From: Flavobacteriales bacterium
GTDB taxonomy: Bacteria; Bacteroidota; Bacteroidia; Flavobacteriales; Crocinitomicaceae
DNA length: 6,656 nt
Direction of reading: 5' to 3'
Assembly (NCBI GenBank): GCA_947375085.1
Contig: CANCEQ010000168.1
Coordinates: 1-6,656 of the forward strand
Position numbers and translations under genes: made by a program. The notes below the pieces were generated by a model. The model ran no database searches. It saw only the letters and a list, made by a program, of their open reading frames with translations, and had not been told where the DNA came from. Of this stretch, positions 1 through 6,430 are shown in pieces. Each line of letters begins with the position of its first letter. The first letter of the stretch is position 1.

Positions 1-29
1 CTGAAAAAACAGAACAAGAAGCTAAATAA
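1..29 (+). CDS. C-terminal tail of an upstream gene (partial)
   Basis: Reading from base 3, the codons give EKTEQEAK followed by TAA at 27-29. A short run of charged residues ending in a stop is typical of the hydrophilic tail of a bacterial protein. The gene to its right begins only 61 bases later on the same strand. Eight codons are too few to name a product, and an open frame this short could be chance. Frame 1 is also open from base 1 into the first ssb gene, so this tail is only one of two readings of the segment. No terminator hairpin is visible between it and the next gene, so read-through into the ssb pair is possible. Confidence 0.35.
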
Positions 30-90
30 TCACCTTCAACCCATTCTTAGAAACAAGTTTAATTTTAATAATCATTCAAAACGCTACATT

Positions 91-405
91 ATGAATCACG
101 TAAATTTAATTGGTAAAATGTGTTCAACACCAAAGATTGTTGAACTAGAAGGAGGAAAAAAAATTGCTCAATTTACGCTTTCTACCAAAGAAACGTACTT
201 AGATGAAAAAGGAAATCCGAAAAGTAGAAATCAATGGCATCAATTAGCTGCTTGGGGAAGATGGGTTAAAATTCTAGAAGAACTTGGATCGGTTGGAATG
301 GGTATGGCCATCGAAGGAAAATTAATAACACGTTTCTATAAAAACAAAGAAGGAGAGCGTAAGTATATCTCACAAGTAGAAGTAAACGATTTAGTAATTC
401 TTTAA
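91..405 (+). CDS. ssb: Short single-stranded DNA-binding protein, first of a tandem pair
   Basis: This 104-aa protein is a single OB-fold domain of the bacterial SSB family, which coats single-stranded DNA in replication, repair and recombination. Visible family marks are the N-terminal strand NHVNLIGK (2-9), the IAQFTLST strand (25-32), WH at 49-50 followed by AWG (54-56), the AIEGKL strand (73-78) and a closing basic YKNKEGERK loop (83-91). It stops straight after the last OB strand (VEVNDLVIL). It therefore lacks the Gly/Pro/Gln-rich linker and the acidic DDDIPF-like tip through which housekeeping SSBs recruit partner enzymes. E. coli SSB is 178 aa. The ATG at 91 was chosen because it places the conserved first strand at the N-terminus, although the frame stays open upstream to the window edge. 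There is no Shine-Dalgarno sequence. It is about one third identical, without gaps, to the next gene. A specialised role (transfer, mobile element, competence) is possible but not shown. Confidence 0.9.
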   Translation: MNHVNLIGKMCSTPKIVELEGGKKIAQFTLSTKETYLDEKGNPKSRNQWHQLAAWGRWVKILEELGSVGMGMAIEGKLITRFYKNKEGERKYISQVEVNDLVIL

Positions 406-465
406 AGCTTATCCTTAACCTTACCTCAATCTAATCCTTAATAAATTAATCTAAAAACTTGAATT

Positions 466-792
466 ATGAATATTTTAAGAAATCACGTAACGTTAGTTGG
501 AAATATGGGAATGCCACCCCAAATTACACAGTTTGAGAATGGAAATAAAATCGCACGATTTAGTTTAGCGACCGATAACTTACACAAATCAAAAAATGGC
601 GCAGATGAAAAAAATACCGAATGGCACCGTGTTTTTGCCTGGGGAAACATGGCTCAATTTATTGAGAACTATGGCGAAAAAGGCAAACAATTAGCCATTC
701 ACGGAAGATTAGTTAACAGAACGTATCTATCCAAAGAAGGACAAAAAAGAAATATCACCGAAATAGAGGTTAAACATATAATTGGGATGTGA
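466..792 (+). CDS. ssb: Short single-stranded DNA-binding protein, second of a tandem pair
   Basis: This 108-aa paralog of the preceding gene is again a bare SSB OB fold. Matching landmarks are NHVTLVGNMG (6-15), KIARFSLAT (28-36), WH (53-54), FAWG (57-60), LAIHGRL (76-82) and YLSKEGQKR (87-95). The C-terminus IEVKHIIGM ends at the fold, with no linker or acidic tip. A hand alignment to the first copy over 103 residues needs no gap and gives about 37 identities, so the pair is an old duplication rather than a recent one. The 60-base gap between them has no terminator hairpin and no TAnnTTTG promoter match, so co-transcription is likely. The start at 466 leaves only five residues before the conserved first strand and is the natural choice. 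It ends 43 bases before a strong inverted repeat. Whether the two proteins form mixed oligomers cannot be judged from sequence. Confidence 0.9.
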   Translation: MNILRNHVTLVGNMGMPPQITQFENGNKIARFSLATDNLHKSKNGADEKNTEWHRVFAWGNMAQFIENYGEKGKQLAIHGRLVNRTYLSKEGQKRNITEIEVKHIIGM

Positions 793-835
793 TTAATTTG
801 AAAATGAATGAGCGAATTAACTAAATCGGATTGTT

Positions 836-881
836 GAATTATCCTCCATTGGGTTGGTGGTTATTACATGGAGGATAATTC
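836..881. terminator. Perfect 14-bp inverted repeat between convergent genes, likely bidirectional terminator
   Basis: GAATTATCCTCCAT at 836-849 is exactly complementary to ATGGAGGATAATTC at 868-881, leaving an 18-base loop. The hairpin lies 43 bases past the stop of the second ssb gene and 8 bases past the stop of the minus-strand GH3 gene, where a shared terminator is expected. The flank is only moderately T-rich on the plus strand (CTTTTATTTG from 887) and poor on the minus strand, so it is not a textbook U-tract terminator. It may act partly as an mRNA 3'-end stabiliser for both transcripts. Confidence 0.6.
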
Positions 882-889
882 TCAATCTT

Positions 890-2407
890 TTATTTGTCAG
901 CTAAAAAAGAAATCCAATTCTTTGCTTGATCGTTGTTTAATACCCTTGGGAATTTATTTTGAGCTCCAGATTTACCGATTTTTTCAAGATAATTGTAAAA
1001 TAAATCTGGACTTAAAACCTGGATTGTTGGGTCATTCAGATTGTGTTTTCTACACGTTTTGTAATCGTCGTTTAATTCCCCTAGTTCTTTGTCAATTTCG
1101 GATTTTAATACTTCAGTATCAATTTCAGCAGTTGATCCAATAAACCATTCGTGCTTTTGTTCTTCACTATTTGCATAAATGGTAAATTCTGGAATTTCAA
1201 TTTTCAATCGATTCGAAATGCTTGTTAATGCTGTGTTAATATTATCCAATGATAAATGTTCTCCAGCCAAACTCAAATATTGTTTGATTCTTCCTGTAAT
1301 TTTGATTTCATTGTTTTCAACATCAACAAATTGAACTAAGTCTCCAATCATATAACGCCAAAGTCCAGCATTTGTAGATATAACCATCGCATAATCGACA
1401 CCCATTTCTACTTGACTAATTGTCAATGCTTTGTAATTGTCTTTTAAAACTCCTTCGTTATCAAAGTACTCACTTGTGAAAGGGACAAACTCATAAAAAA
1501 TACCATTTGAAAGCAATAATTTCATTCCTTCTCTATCCGGTGCAGTTTGGTAAGCAAAATAGCCTTCACTTGCTAAATAAGTATCAAGGAGGTACACTTT
1601 TTTACCTATTATTTTATCAAGACGTGCTTGATAGGGTTGCATATAAACCCCTCCGTGCATGTATACCTCAAAATTCGGCCAAATGTCGTGAATGGTATTT
1701 AAGTTGTATCGCTCAATGATTTTTTCCATCAACATCAAACACCAACTCGGAACACCTGCAATGATTCCAATGTCCCAAGAAGGAGCTTTTTCGATCATTT
1801 TCTCTAATTTTTTATTCCAATCAGCGATTTTAGCGATGTTGTTGTTCGGTTTAGTGAAAGGATTGAAAATGAAAGCAGTATTTTTCTTTAAAATTCCACT
1901 TAAATCTCCTTCGAAATGATTACCAATCTTTTTCAATTTGGAAGATCCACCAACTACCAGAAATTTTGCGCCATAAAATTCTTTTGATAAATCTAACTTA
2001 TACAATGTAGAACTTTGGCTTACACTTGTTTTTTGAAACGAACGAATCATCTGTTTTGTAACTGGAATTCGTTTACTTGGAGAACCAGTAGTTCCAGATG
2101 ATAGAGCATAGTAACTTATTTTACCTGGCCAAGTGTGATTTTTTTCTCCTTCAATTGATTTTACAAGCCAATTCTCATAAAAATCTTCATAATTTGTAAT
2201 TAGTACATTCTTTTGATAATCATTTACAATTTTTTGATTTTCAATTATTTGTGTATATCGATGTTTTATTCCAAAGTTGGTTTCTTTTGATTTATCGAGT
2301 AATTTATAAAGTGTTCTAAGTTGACTATTGTATTTGATTCCTTTTTTATAATTCCTTTTGAAACTAAGTTCAGAAGATTTCTTAAATAACTTTCCAATTA
2401 TTGGCAT
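890..2407 (-). CDS. GH3-family acyl-adenylating enzyme (bacterial homolog of plant GH3 acyl-acid amido synthetases)
   Basis: This 505-aa protein is a full-length GH3 homolog, a branch of the ANL adenylating superfamily. Plant GH3 enzymes activate carboxylic acids such as indole-acetate or jasmonate with ATP and join them to amino acids. The three nucleotide-binding signatures are visible: the P-loop-like SSGTTGSPSKRIPVT (103-117), TYLASEGYFAYQ (276-287) containing the YxxSEG element, and WRYMIGD (350-356). ITGRIKQYLSLAGEHL (370-385) marks the hinge to the small C-terminal domain that closes over the active site. There is no signal peptide or membrane segment, so it should be cytosolic. The ATG at 2407 follows an A-rich, SD-less leader. 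No TAnnTTTG promoter was found on the minus strand upstream. It is transcribed divergently from the universal stress gene and convergently to the ssb pair, so it appears monocistronic. Substrate and amine acceptor are unknown, and neighbours give no clue. The family call is secure; the reaction is inferred from family. Confidence 0.92.
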   Translation of the reverse strand: MPIIGKLFKKSSELSFKRNYKKGIKYNSQLRTLYKLLDKSKETNFGIKHRYTQIIENQKIVNDYQKNVLITNYEDFYENWLVKSIEGEKNHTWPGKISYYALSSGTTGSPSKRIPVTKQMIRSFQKTSVSQSSTLYKLDLSKEFYGAKFLVVGGSSKLKKIGNHFEGDLSGILKKNTAFIFNPFTKPNNNIAKIADWNKKLEKMIEKAPSWDIGIIAGVPSWCLMLMEKIIERYNLNTIHDIWPNFEVYMHGGVYMQPYQARLDKIIGKKVYLLDTYLASEGYFAYQTAPDREGMKLLLSNGIFYEFVPFTSEYFDNEGVLKDNYKALTISQVEMGVDYAMVISTNAGLWRYMIGDLVQFVDVENNEIKITGRIKQYLSLAGEHLSLDNINTALTSISNRLKIEIPEFTIYANSEEQKHEWFIGSTAEIDTEVLKSEIDKELGELNDDYKTCRKHNLNDPTIQVLSPDLFYNYLEKIGKSGAQNKFPRVLNNDQAKNWISFLADK

Positions 2408-2449
2408 ATATTTTCTTTTAAATAAATTCTATTTTGACGAATACTTTTT

Positions 2450-2457
2450 TAATTTTG
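2450..2457 (+). promoter_or_regulatory. Possible -7 element (TAATTTTG) in the divergent intergenic region
   Basis: TAATTTTG matches the Bacteroidota -7 consensus TAnnTTTG exactly and is followed by CAGCA, a common start-site context. The nearest TTTG upstream (2433-2436) leaves a 13-base spacer, shorter than the usual 17-23. If used, it would make a transcript with a leader of roughly 170 bases before the universal stress gene. No open reading frame or structured RNA is recognisable between them. A second exact match, TAAGTTTG, lies at 2531-2538, also without a well-placed -33 box. In AT-rich DNA such matches can be chance. Confidence 0.25.
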
Positions 2458-2591
2458 CAGCATTAATTTTACTTGTCAATTAGTAAGCCAAATTTGATGA
2501 TATTTAGATGAACTAATATTTTCTTATTGTTAAGTTTGTTTTAAATTAGATAAATCATTCAATTTTTTAATCGACTGATTTTGATAATGAT

Positions 2592-2599
2592 TACTTTTG
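2592..2599 (+). promoter_or_regulatory. Likely promoter -7 element of the universal stress gene (TACTTTTG)
   Basis: TACTTTTG is an exact match to the Bacteroidota -7 consensus TAnnTTTG and lies 33 bases before the ATG at 2633. This predicts a short leader of about 28-30 bases. The -33 box is weak: only a T-run at 2563-2568 falls near the expected spacing. It is the best placed of three TAnnTTTG matches in this intergenic region. The leader contains a small inverted repeat (TATCT-AAAAA-AGATA), too weak to call regulatory. Confidence 0.5.
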
Positions 2600-2632
2600 T
2601 ACTAAACTATATCTAAAAAAGATACATTACTT

Positions 2633-3457
2633 ATGGAAACTAAAACATTTATTGTTCCTCACGATTTTACTGCTGTTGCTGAAAATGCATTAAATCATGC
2701 AATTGCTACTGCAAAAACATTAGATGCTCAAATTTATGTTGTGCACGTTGTTCAAAAAGAGAAAAACATCAAAGAAGCAGAAGTTAAATTAGCGGAAGTT
2801 CTTGGTGCACTTGATACAACTGTTAAATTAATTCCTAAAGTTAGAGTTGGAAACATTTTTGATGATATAGGTGATTTTGCTGCTGAACACCATGCTGAAT
2901 TAATTTTCATGGGTACGCATGGAGCTACAGGATGGCAACATGTAACTGGAAGTAACGCATTAAAAATTGTTACGCATTCAGATGTTCCATTTATCATCGT
3001 TCAAGAAAAAGGAATTAAACCAACAGGTTACGATGATATCGTAGTTCCTTTGGATTTAAATAAAGAGACAAAACAAAAATTAGCGGTAGTAGCGAATTTA
3101 GCAGTATACTTTAAATCAAGAGTTCACGTTATTACTCCAAACGAAACAGACGAATTTTTACGTAAAAAAGTTCAAGCAAATATATTATTTGCTAATCGTT
3201 TTTTCACTGAAAGAGGAATTGAAGTAACTACTACAATTGCACAAAAAAGTAATTTCGAGAAAGAAGTTGTGAAACATGCCGTTACAATTGATGCTGATTT
3301 AATTGCAATCATGAACTTAAATAAAAACAATCTATTAGGTGCAATTGGAACGAACTCTGAGCAATACATCATTTCTAATGATGCTCAAATCCCAACATTA
3401 ATAATCAATCCAATTGATAGTCCATACGGAACAAGTGTTATGTTTGGAAACTATTAA
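2633..3457 (+). CDS. Universal stress protein with tandem Usp domains (UspA family)
   Basis: This 274-aa protein has two Usp-like alpha/beta domains, roughly residues 1-125 and 134-260. The first opens with TFIVPHDFT (5-13), including the conserved Asp (D11) that contacts adenine in ATP-binding Usps. It has AQIYVVHVV (32-40) as strand two, and MGTHGATG (93-100) plus GSNALKIV (106-113) as the phosphate-binding loop, followed by SDVPFIIV (116-123). The loop spacing is G-2x-G-8x-GS, one residue shorter than the classic G-2x-G-9x-G(S/T) motif. The second domain starts YDDIVVPLDLN (133-143), keeping strand one and an Asp. Its loop region (IMNLNKNNLLGAIGTNS, 226-242) has lost the GxxG part, so it probably does not bind ATP. 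There is no signal peptide or membrane segment, so it is cytosolic. It has its own promoter-like element and a strong terminator, indicating a monocistronic unit. Usp proteins are usually induced by starvation or stress; the specific role here is unknown. Confidence 0.93.
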   Translation: METKTFIVPHDFTAVAENALNHAIATAKTLDAQIYVVHVVQKEKNIKEAEVKLAEVLGALDTTVKLIPKVRVGNIFDDIGDFAAEHHAELIFMGTHGATGWQHVTGSNALKIVTHSDVPFIIVQEKGIKPTGYDDIVVPLDLNKETKQKLAVVANLAVYFKSRVHVITPNETDEFLRKKVQANILFANRFFTERGIEVTTTIAQKSNFEKEVVKHAVTIDADLIAIMNLNKNNLLGAIGTNSEQYIISNDAQIPTLIINPIDSPYGTSVMFGNY

Positions 3458-3478
3458 TTATTATTTTTAATTACTTTG

Positions 3479-3510
3479 AAAACTCCGTTGATTTGTCAGC
3501 GGAGTTTTTT
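3479..3510 (+). terminator. Intrinsic terminator of the universal stress gene
   Basis: AAAACTCCG (3479-3487) pairs with CGGAGTTTT (3500-3508). The stem continues inward through TTGA/TCAG with one G-T wobble to a TTTG tetraloop, giving about 13 base pairs. It runs straight into a T-tract (3505-3510, then more T after one G). It begins 22 bases past the stop codon and lies before the leuS promoter, so it insulates leuS from the stress gene. Confidence 0.9.
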
Positions 3511-3535
3511 GTTTTTAAGCTATGCTCTAACGACC

Positions 3536-3566
3536 TTTGACCTGTGCACGAAATTTACTAACTTTA
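3536..3566 (+). promoter_or_regulatory. leuS promoter (TTTG-N19-TAACTTTA)
   Basis: A -33 box TTTG at 3536-3539 and a -7 box TAACTTTA at 3559-3566 (one mismatch to TAnnTTTG, final G to A) are separated by 19 bases, within the Bacteroidota range. The predicted start is near 3572, leaving a leader of about 20 A-rich bases before the ATG at 3594. The spacing, position just after a terminator and fit to the chosen start codon support one another. Confidence 0.65.
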
Positions 3567-3593
3567 CAGCTTTCAAAAGAATTAAACAATACC

Positions 3594-6386
3594 ATGGAGT
3601 ACAATTTTCAAGATATCGAACCTAAGTGGAGAAAAATTTGGGCAGATAATAAAACGTTTAAAGCAGAAGATAACAGTTCTAAACCGAAATACTATGTTTT
3701 GGATATGTTCCCTTATCCTTCAGGTGCAGGACTTCACGTAGGTCATCCACTTGGATATATCGCTTCCGATATTTTCGCTCGTTACAAACGTTTGAAAGGA
3801 TTTAATGTTCTTCATCCAATGGGTTATGATTCTTTTGGTTTGCCTGCTGAACAATATGCAATTCAAACAGGTCAGCATCCTGCTGTAACTACAGAACAAA
3901 ATGTAGAACGTTACAGAGACCAATTAGATAAAATAGGTTTTTCTTTTGATTGGGATAGAGAAGTACGTACTTCATCTCCAGAATATTACAAATGGACACA
4001 GTGGATTTTTAAACAATTATTCGACTGTTATTATGATAATACAACGAACAAAGCTGAACGTATTTCTAAATTAATCGCTGAATTTGAGACGAATGGAAAT
4101 GCAAATGTAAATGCTTGTTCTGATTGTGAAATTACTTTTACGGCAGAAGAATGGAAAGCATTCGACACAAAAAAGAAAGATGAAACGTTACAAGCATATC
4201 GTTTGACTTTCTTAGCTGATTCTTGGGTGAATTGGTGTCCTGCTTTAGGAACTGTTCTTGCCAATGATGAGATTGTAAATGGTGTTTCAGAAAGAGGTGG
4301 GCATCCAGTCGAACAAAAATTAATGCGTCAATGGTCAATGAGAATCAAAGCGTATGCTGAAAGATTATTGACAGGTTTAGAAGGTTTAGATTGGACAGAT
4401 TCTGTAAAAGATATTCAAAGAAACTGGATTGGAAAATCTGTTGGTTCTTCAGTTCACTTCCCCCTTTGGAGGGGGACTGAGGGGGAGGATTCTTCTATTG
4501 AACTAAGTCAAAATTCTATCGAAGTTTTCACAACTCGACCAGATACAATTTTCGGAGTTTCTTTTATGGTGTTAGCACCTGAACATCCGTTAGTGGATCA
4601 AATCACTACAGCTGAATTCGCTTCAAAAATTGCTGAATACAAGAAAAATGCTTCTCTGAAATCAGAACGTGACCGTCAGTCGGATGTAAAAAATATTACA
4701 GGACAAAATACTGGAGCTTTTGCAATTCACCCATTTACAGGAGAAAAAATTCAAATTTGGATTGGTGATTACGTATTGGTTTCATATGGAACAGGAGCTG
4801 TAATGGCTGTTCCTTGCGGGGATCAACGTGATTGGGATTTTGCGAAACATTTCAACATTGAAATCAAAAACATTTTCGAAAATGTAGTTGTTTCGGAAGC
4901 AGCTTATACTGAGAAATCAGGCGTTATAGCTAATTCAGATTTCTTGAATGGTTTGGAGGTAAAATCAGCAATGAAAAAAGCGATTGAAGCCATCGAAGCA
5001 AAAGGTTTAGGTCAAGGAAAAACGAATTACCGTTTACGTGATGCAGTTTTCTCTAGACAACGTTATTGGGGCGAGCCTTTCCCTGTATATTACAAAGATG
5101 AATTACCCTATTTAGTTGATGATGCGCATTTACCAATTACACTTCCTGAAGTAGATAAATATTTACCGACAGAAGCAGGAGAACCGCCATTGGCAAGAGC
5201 TGAAAAATCTGCTTGGAATCATTTCGAAGGAGATCACATGGAATTCAATACAATGCCAGGTTGGGCAGGTAGTTCTTGGTATTTCTTGCGATATATGGAT
5301 CCTAAAAATGAGCAAGCTTTTGTTAGCAAAGAAAAAGCAGACTACTGGAAAAATGTAGATTTATATATTGGTGGTTCTGAACATGCTACAGGACATTTAT
5401 TATACGCTCGTTTCTGGACGAAATTCTTGTACGATCAAGGATTCATTTCATTTGATGAACCTTTCCAAAAAATGATCAATCAAGGGATGATTTTGGGAAG
5501 AAGTAGTTTTGTTTACAGAATAAATGATACGAATAAATTTGTAACAGCTAGTAAGAAAAATGATTTTCAAACTACCGCTTTACACGTTGATATTTCAATT
5601 GTTGACAATGATAAATTAGACATCGAAGCATTCAAAAATTCAAGAGAGGAATATAAAAATGCTGAATTCATCTCAGAAGATAATGGTGATTATATCTGTG
5701 GACATGAAGTAGAAAAAATGTCTAAATCTAAATTCAACGTTCAAACTCCAGATGAATTAGTTGAGAAATTTGGAGCAGATACCTTGAGAATGTATGAAAT
5801 GTTTTTAGGTCCTTTGGAGCAATTCAAACCTTGGGATACAAAAGGAATCAATGGAGTTCATAATTTCTTGCGAAAACTGTGTCGTTTGTTCGAAGGTGAA
5901 TTATCATCTGAAGCACCGACGAAAGAATCTTTAAAAACACTTCATAGAACGATCAAGAAAATAGGAGATGATTTAGAACGTTTCTCTTTCAACACAGGAG
6001 TTTCTAATTTCATGATTTGTGTGAATGAGTTAACAGAGCAAAAATGTAACAATAAATCAATCTTACAAGAGTTAGTAATTTTACTTTCACCTTACGCTCC
6101 TCACATTGCAGAAGAGCTTTGGGAGAAGTTAGGAAATGAAACCGGAACTATTAGTTATGCTCATTTTCCATCGTTTGATGAAAGTGTATTAGTAGAAGCA
6201 AATTTCGAATATCCCGTATCTTTTAATGGAAAAATGCGATTTAAAGTCGATTTACCATTGAGTTTGACTCCACAAGAAGTGGAAAAAGAAGTGATGAGCA
6301 GAGCGGAAGCTGTGAAATATTTGGAAGGAAAAGATCCTAAAAAAGTGATTGTTGTTCCTGGTAGAATTGTGAATGTGGTTCTATAG
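3594..6386 (+). CDS. leuS: Leucyl-tRNA synthetase
   Basis: This 930-aa class I synthetase charges tRNA-Leu with leucine in the cytosol and is essential for translation. The catalytic signatures are HVGH (48-51) and KMSKS (708-712). The CP1 editing domain that hydrolyses mischarged tRNA shows TTRPDT (313-318) and GTGAVMAVPCGDQRD (399-413). T318 and D413 correspond to the E. coli editing residues T252 and D345. SRQRYWG (487-493) and YIGGSEHATGHLLYARFW (591-608) are typical, and the C-terminus IVVPGRIVNVVL is complete. It is about 70 residues longer than the 860-aa E. coli enzyme. Roughly 50 of these fall at residues 150-206 before WVNWCPALGT, and about 25 before KMSKS; both recall other Bacteroidota LeuRS. 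A further block of about 11 residues at 289-308 is encoded by an unusual G/C-rich palindrome. The frame is open back to a TTG at 3537, but that codon lies in the -33 promoter box. The ATG at 3594 gives the normal MEYNFQDIEPKWRK start. Confidence 0.97.
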   Translation: MEYNFQDIEPKWRKIWADNKTFKAEDNSSKPKYYVLDMFPYPSGAGLHVGHPLGYIASDIFARYKRLKGFNVLHPMGYDSFGLPAEQYAIQTGQHPAVTTEQNVERYRDQLDKIGFSFDWDREVRTSSPEYYKWTQWIFKQLFDCYYDNTTNKAERISKLIAEFETNGNANVNACSDCEITFTAEEWKAFDTKKKDETLQAYRLTFLADSWVNWCPALGTVLANDEIVNGVSERGGHPVEQKLMRQWSMRIKAYAERLLTGLEGLDWTDSVKDIQRNWIGKSVGSSVHFPLWRGTEGEDSSIELSQNSIEVFTTRPDTIFGVSFMVLAPEHPLVDQITTAEFASKIAEYKKNASLKSERDRQSDVKNITGQNTGAFAIHPFTGEKIQIWIGDYVLVSYGTGAVMAVPCGDQRDWDFAKHFNIEIKNIFENVVVSEAAYTEKSGVIANSDFLNGLEVKSAMKKAIEAIEAKGLGQGKTNYRLRDAVFSRQRYWGEPFPVYYKDELPYLVDDAHLPITLPEVDKYLPTEAGEPPLARAEKSAWNHFEGDHMEFNTMPGWAGSSWYFLRYMDPKNEQAFVSKEKADYWKNVDLYIGGSEHATGHLLYARFWTKFLYDQGFISFDEPFQKMINQGMILGRSSFVYRINDTNKFVTASKKNDFQTTALHVDISIVDNDKLDIEAFKNSREEYKNAEFISEDNGDYICGHEVEKMSKSKFNVQTPDELVEKFGADTLRMYEMFLGPLEQFKPWDTKGINGVHNFLRKLCRLFEGELSSEAPTKESLKTLHRTIKKIGDDLERFSFNTGVSNFMICVNELTEQKCNNKSILQELVILLSPYAPHIAEELWEKLGNETGTISYAHFPSFDESVLVEANFEYPVSFNGKMRFKVDLPLSLTPQEVEKEVMSRAEAVKYLEGKDPKKVIVVPGRIVNVVL
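4458..4488 (+). repeat. GC-rich palindromic block embedded in leuS, candidate dispersed repeat
   Basis: A stretch of runs of C and G stands out sharply from the AT-rich gene around it. TCCCCCT (4459-4465) pairs perfectly with AGGGGGA (4470-4476) across a TTGG loop. A second G-run, GGGGGAGG at 4481-4488, could pair with the same C-run as an alternative hairpin. It is read in frame as FPLWRGTEGED (residues 289-299) and lies in the part of leuS that is about 11 residues longer than E. coli LeuRS. The make-up resembles short palindromic repeats scattered through Bacteroidota genomes, but only one copy lies in this window, so repeat status is inference. Confidence 0.5.
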
Positions 6387-6428
6387 ATTTAAGACTATAA
6401 GATATTAGATTTAAAGACTTAAAATATT
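6385..6428. repeat. Imperfect tandem repeat of 22 bases just after leuS
   Basis: Two adjacent 22-base units (6385-6406 and 6407-6428) both begin AGATTTAA and end in ATATT. They differ by one substitution and two compensating single-base indels. The first unit overlaps the last two bases of the leuS stop codon (TAG at 6384-6386), and the array ends just before the leuS terminator. It is AT-rich and purine-biased and codes for nothing. It looks like a local slippage duplication or a piece of low-complexity AAGAC/TTAGA-type intergenic sequence. Confidence 0.6.
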
Positions 6429-6430
6429 AG

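Noticed and set aside
1..90. N-terminal extension of the first SSB to the window edge, since its frame is open upstream
   Set aside because: The ATG at 91 places the conserved first OB strand at the N-terminus. The upstream translation is Asn/Lys-rich with no SSB similarity, and another frame gives a plausible gene end at 29.
868..1143. Open frame of 91 codons on the plus strand starting in the hairpin
   Set aside because: It lies opposite the 3' end of the GH3 gene, its ATG is part of the inverted repeat, and the protein has no recognisable domain. It is a shadow frame.
1507..1919. Two plus-strand open frames inside the GH3 region
   Set aside because: They are antisense to conserved GH3 coding sequence and have no promoter or family signature.
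2752..3372. Minus-strand open frames opposite the universal stress gene
   Set aside because: They are shadows of a strongly supported coding gene, with cysteine-rich nonsense translations.
3720..4338. Minus-strand open frames opposite leuS
   Set aside because: They are antisense to conserved LeuRS motifs and carry no independent signals.
4458..4488. Sequencing or assembly artefact as the cause of the GC-rich block in leuS
   Set aside because: The frame is kept exactly through the block and full LeuRS homology continues on both sides. An artefact would more likely break the frame, although reads would be needed to exclude it.
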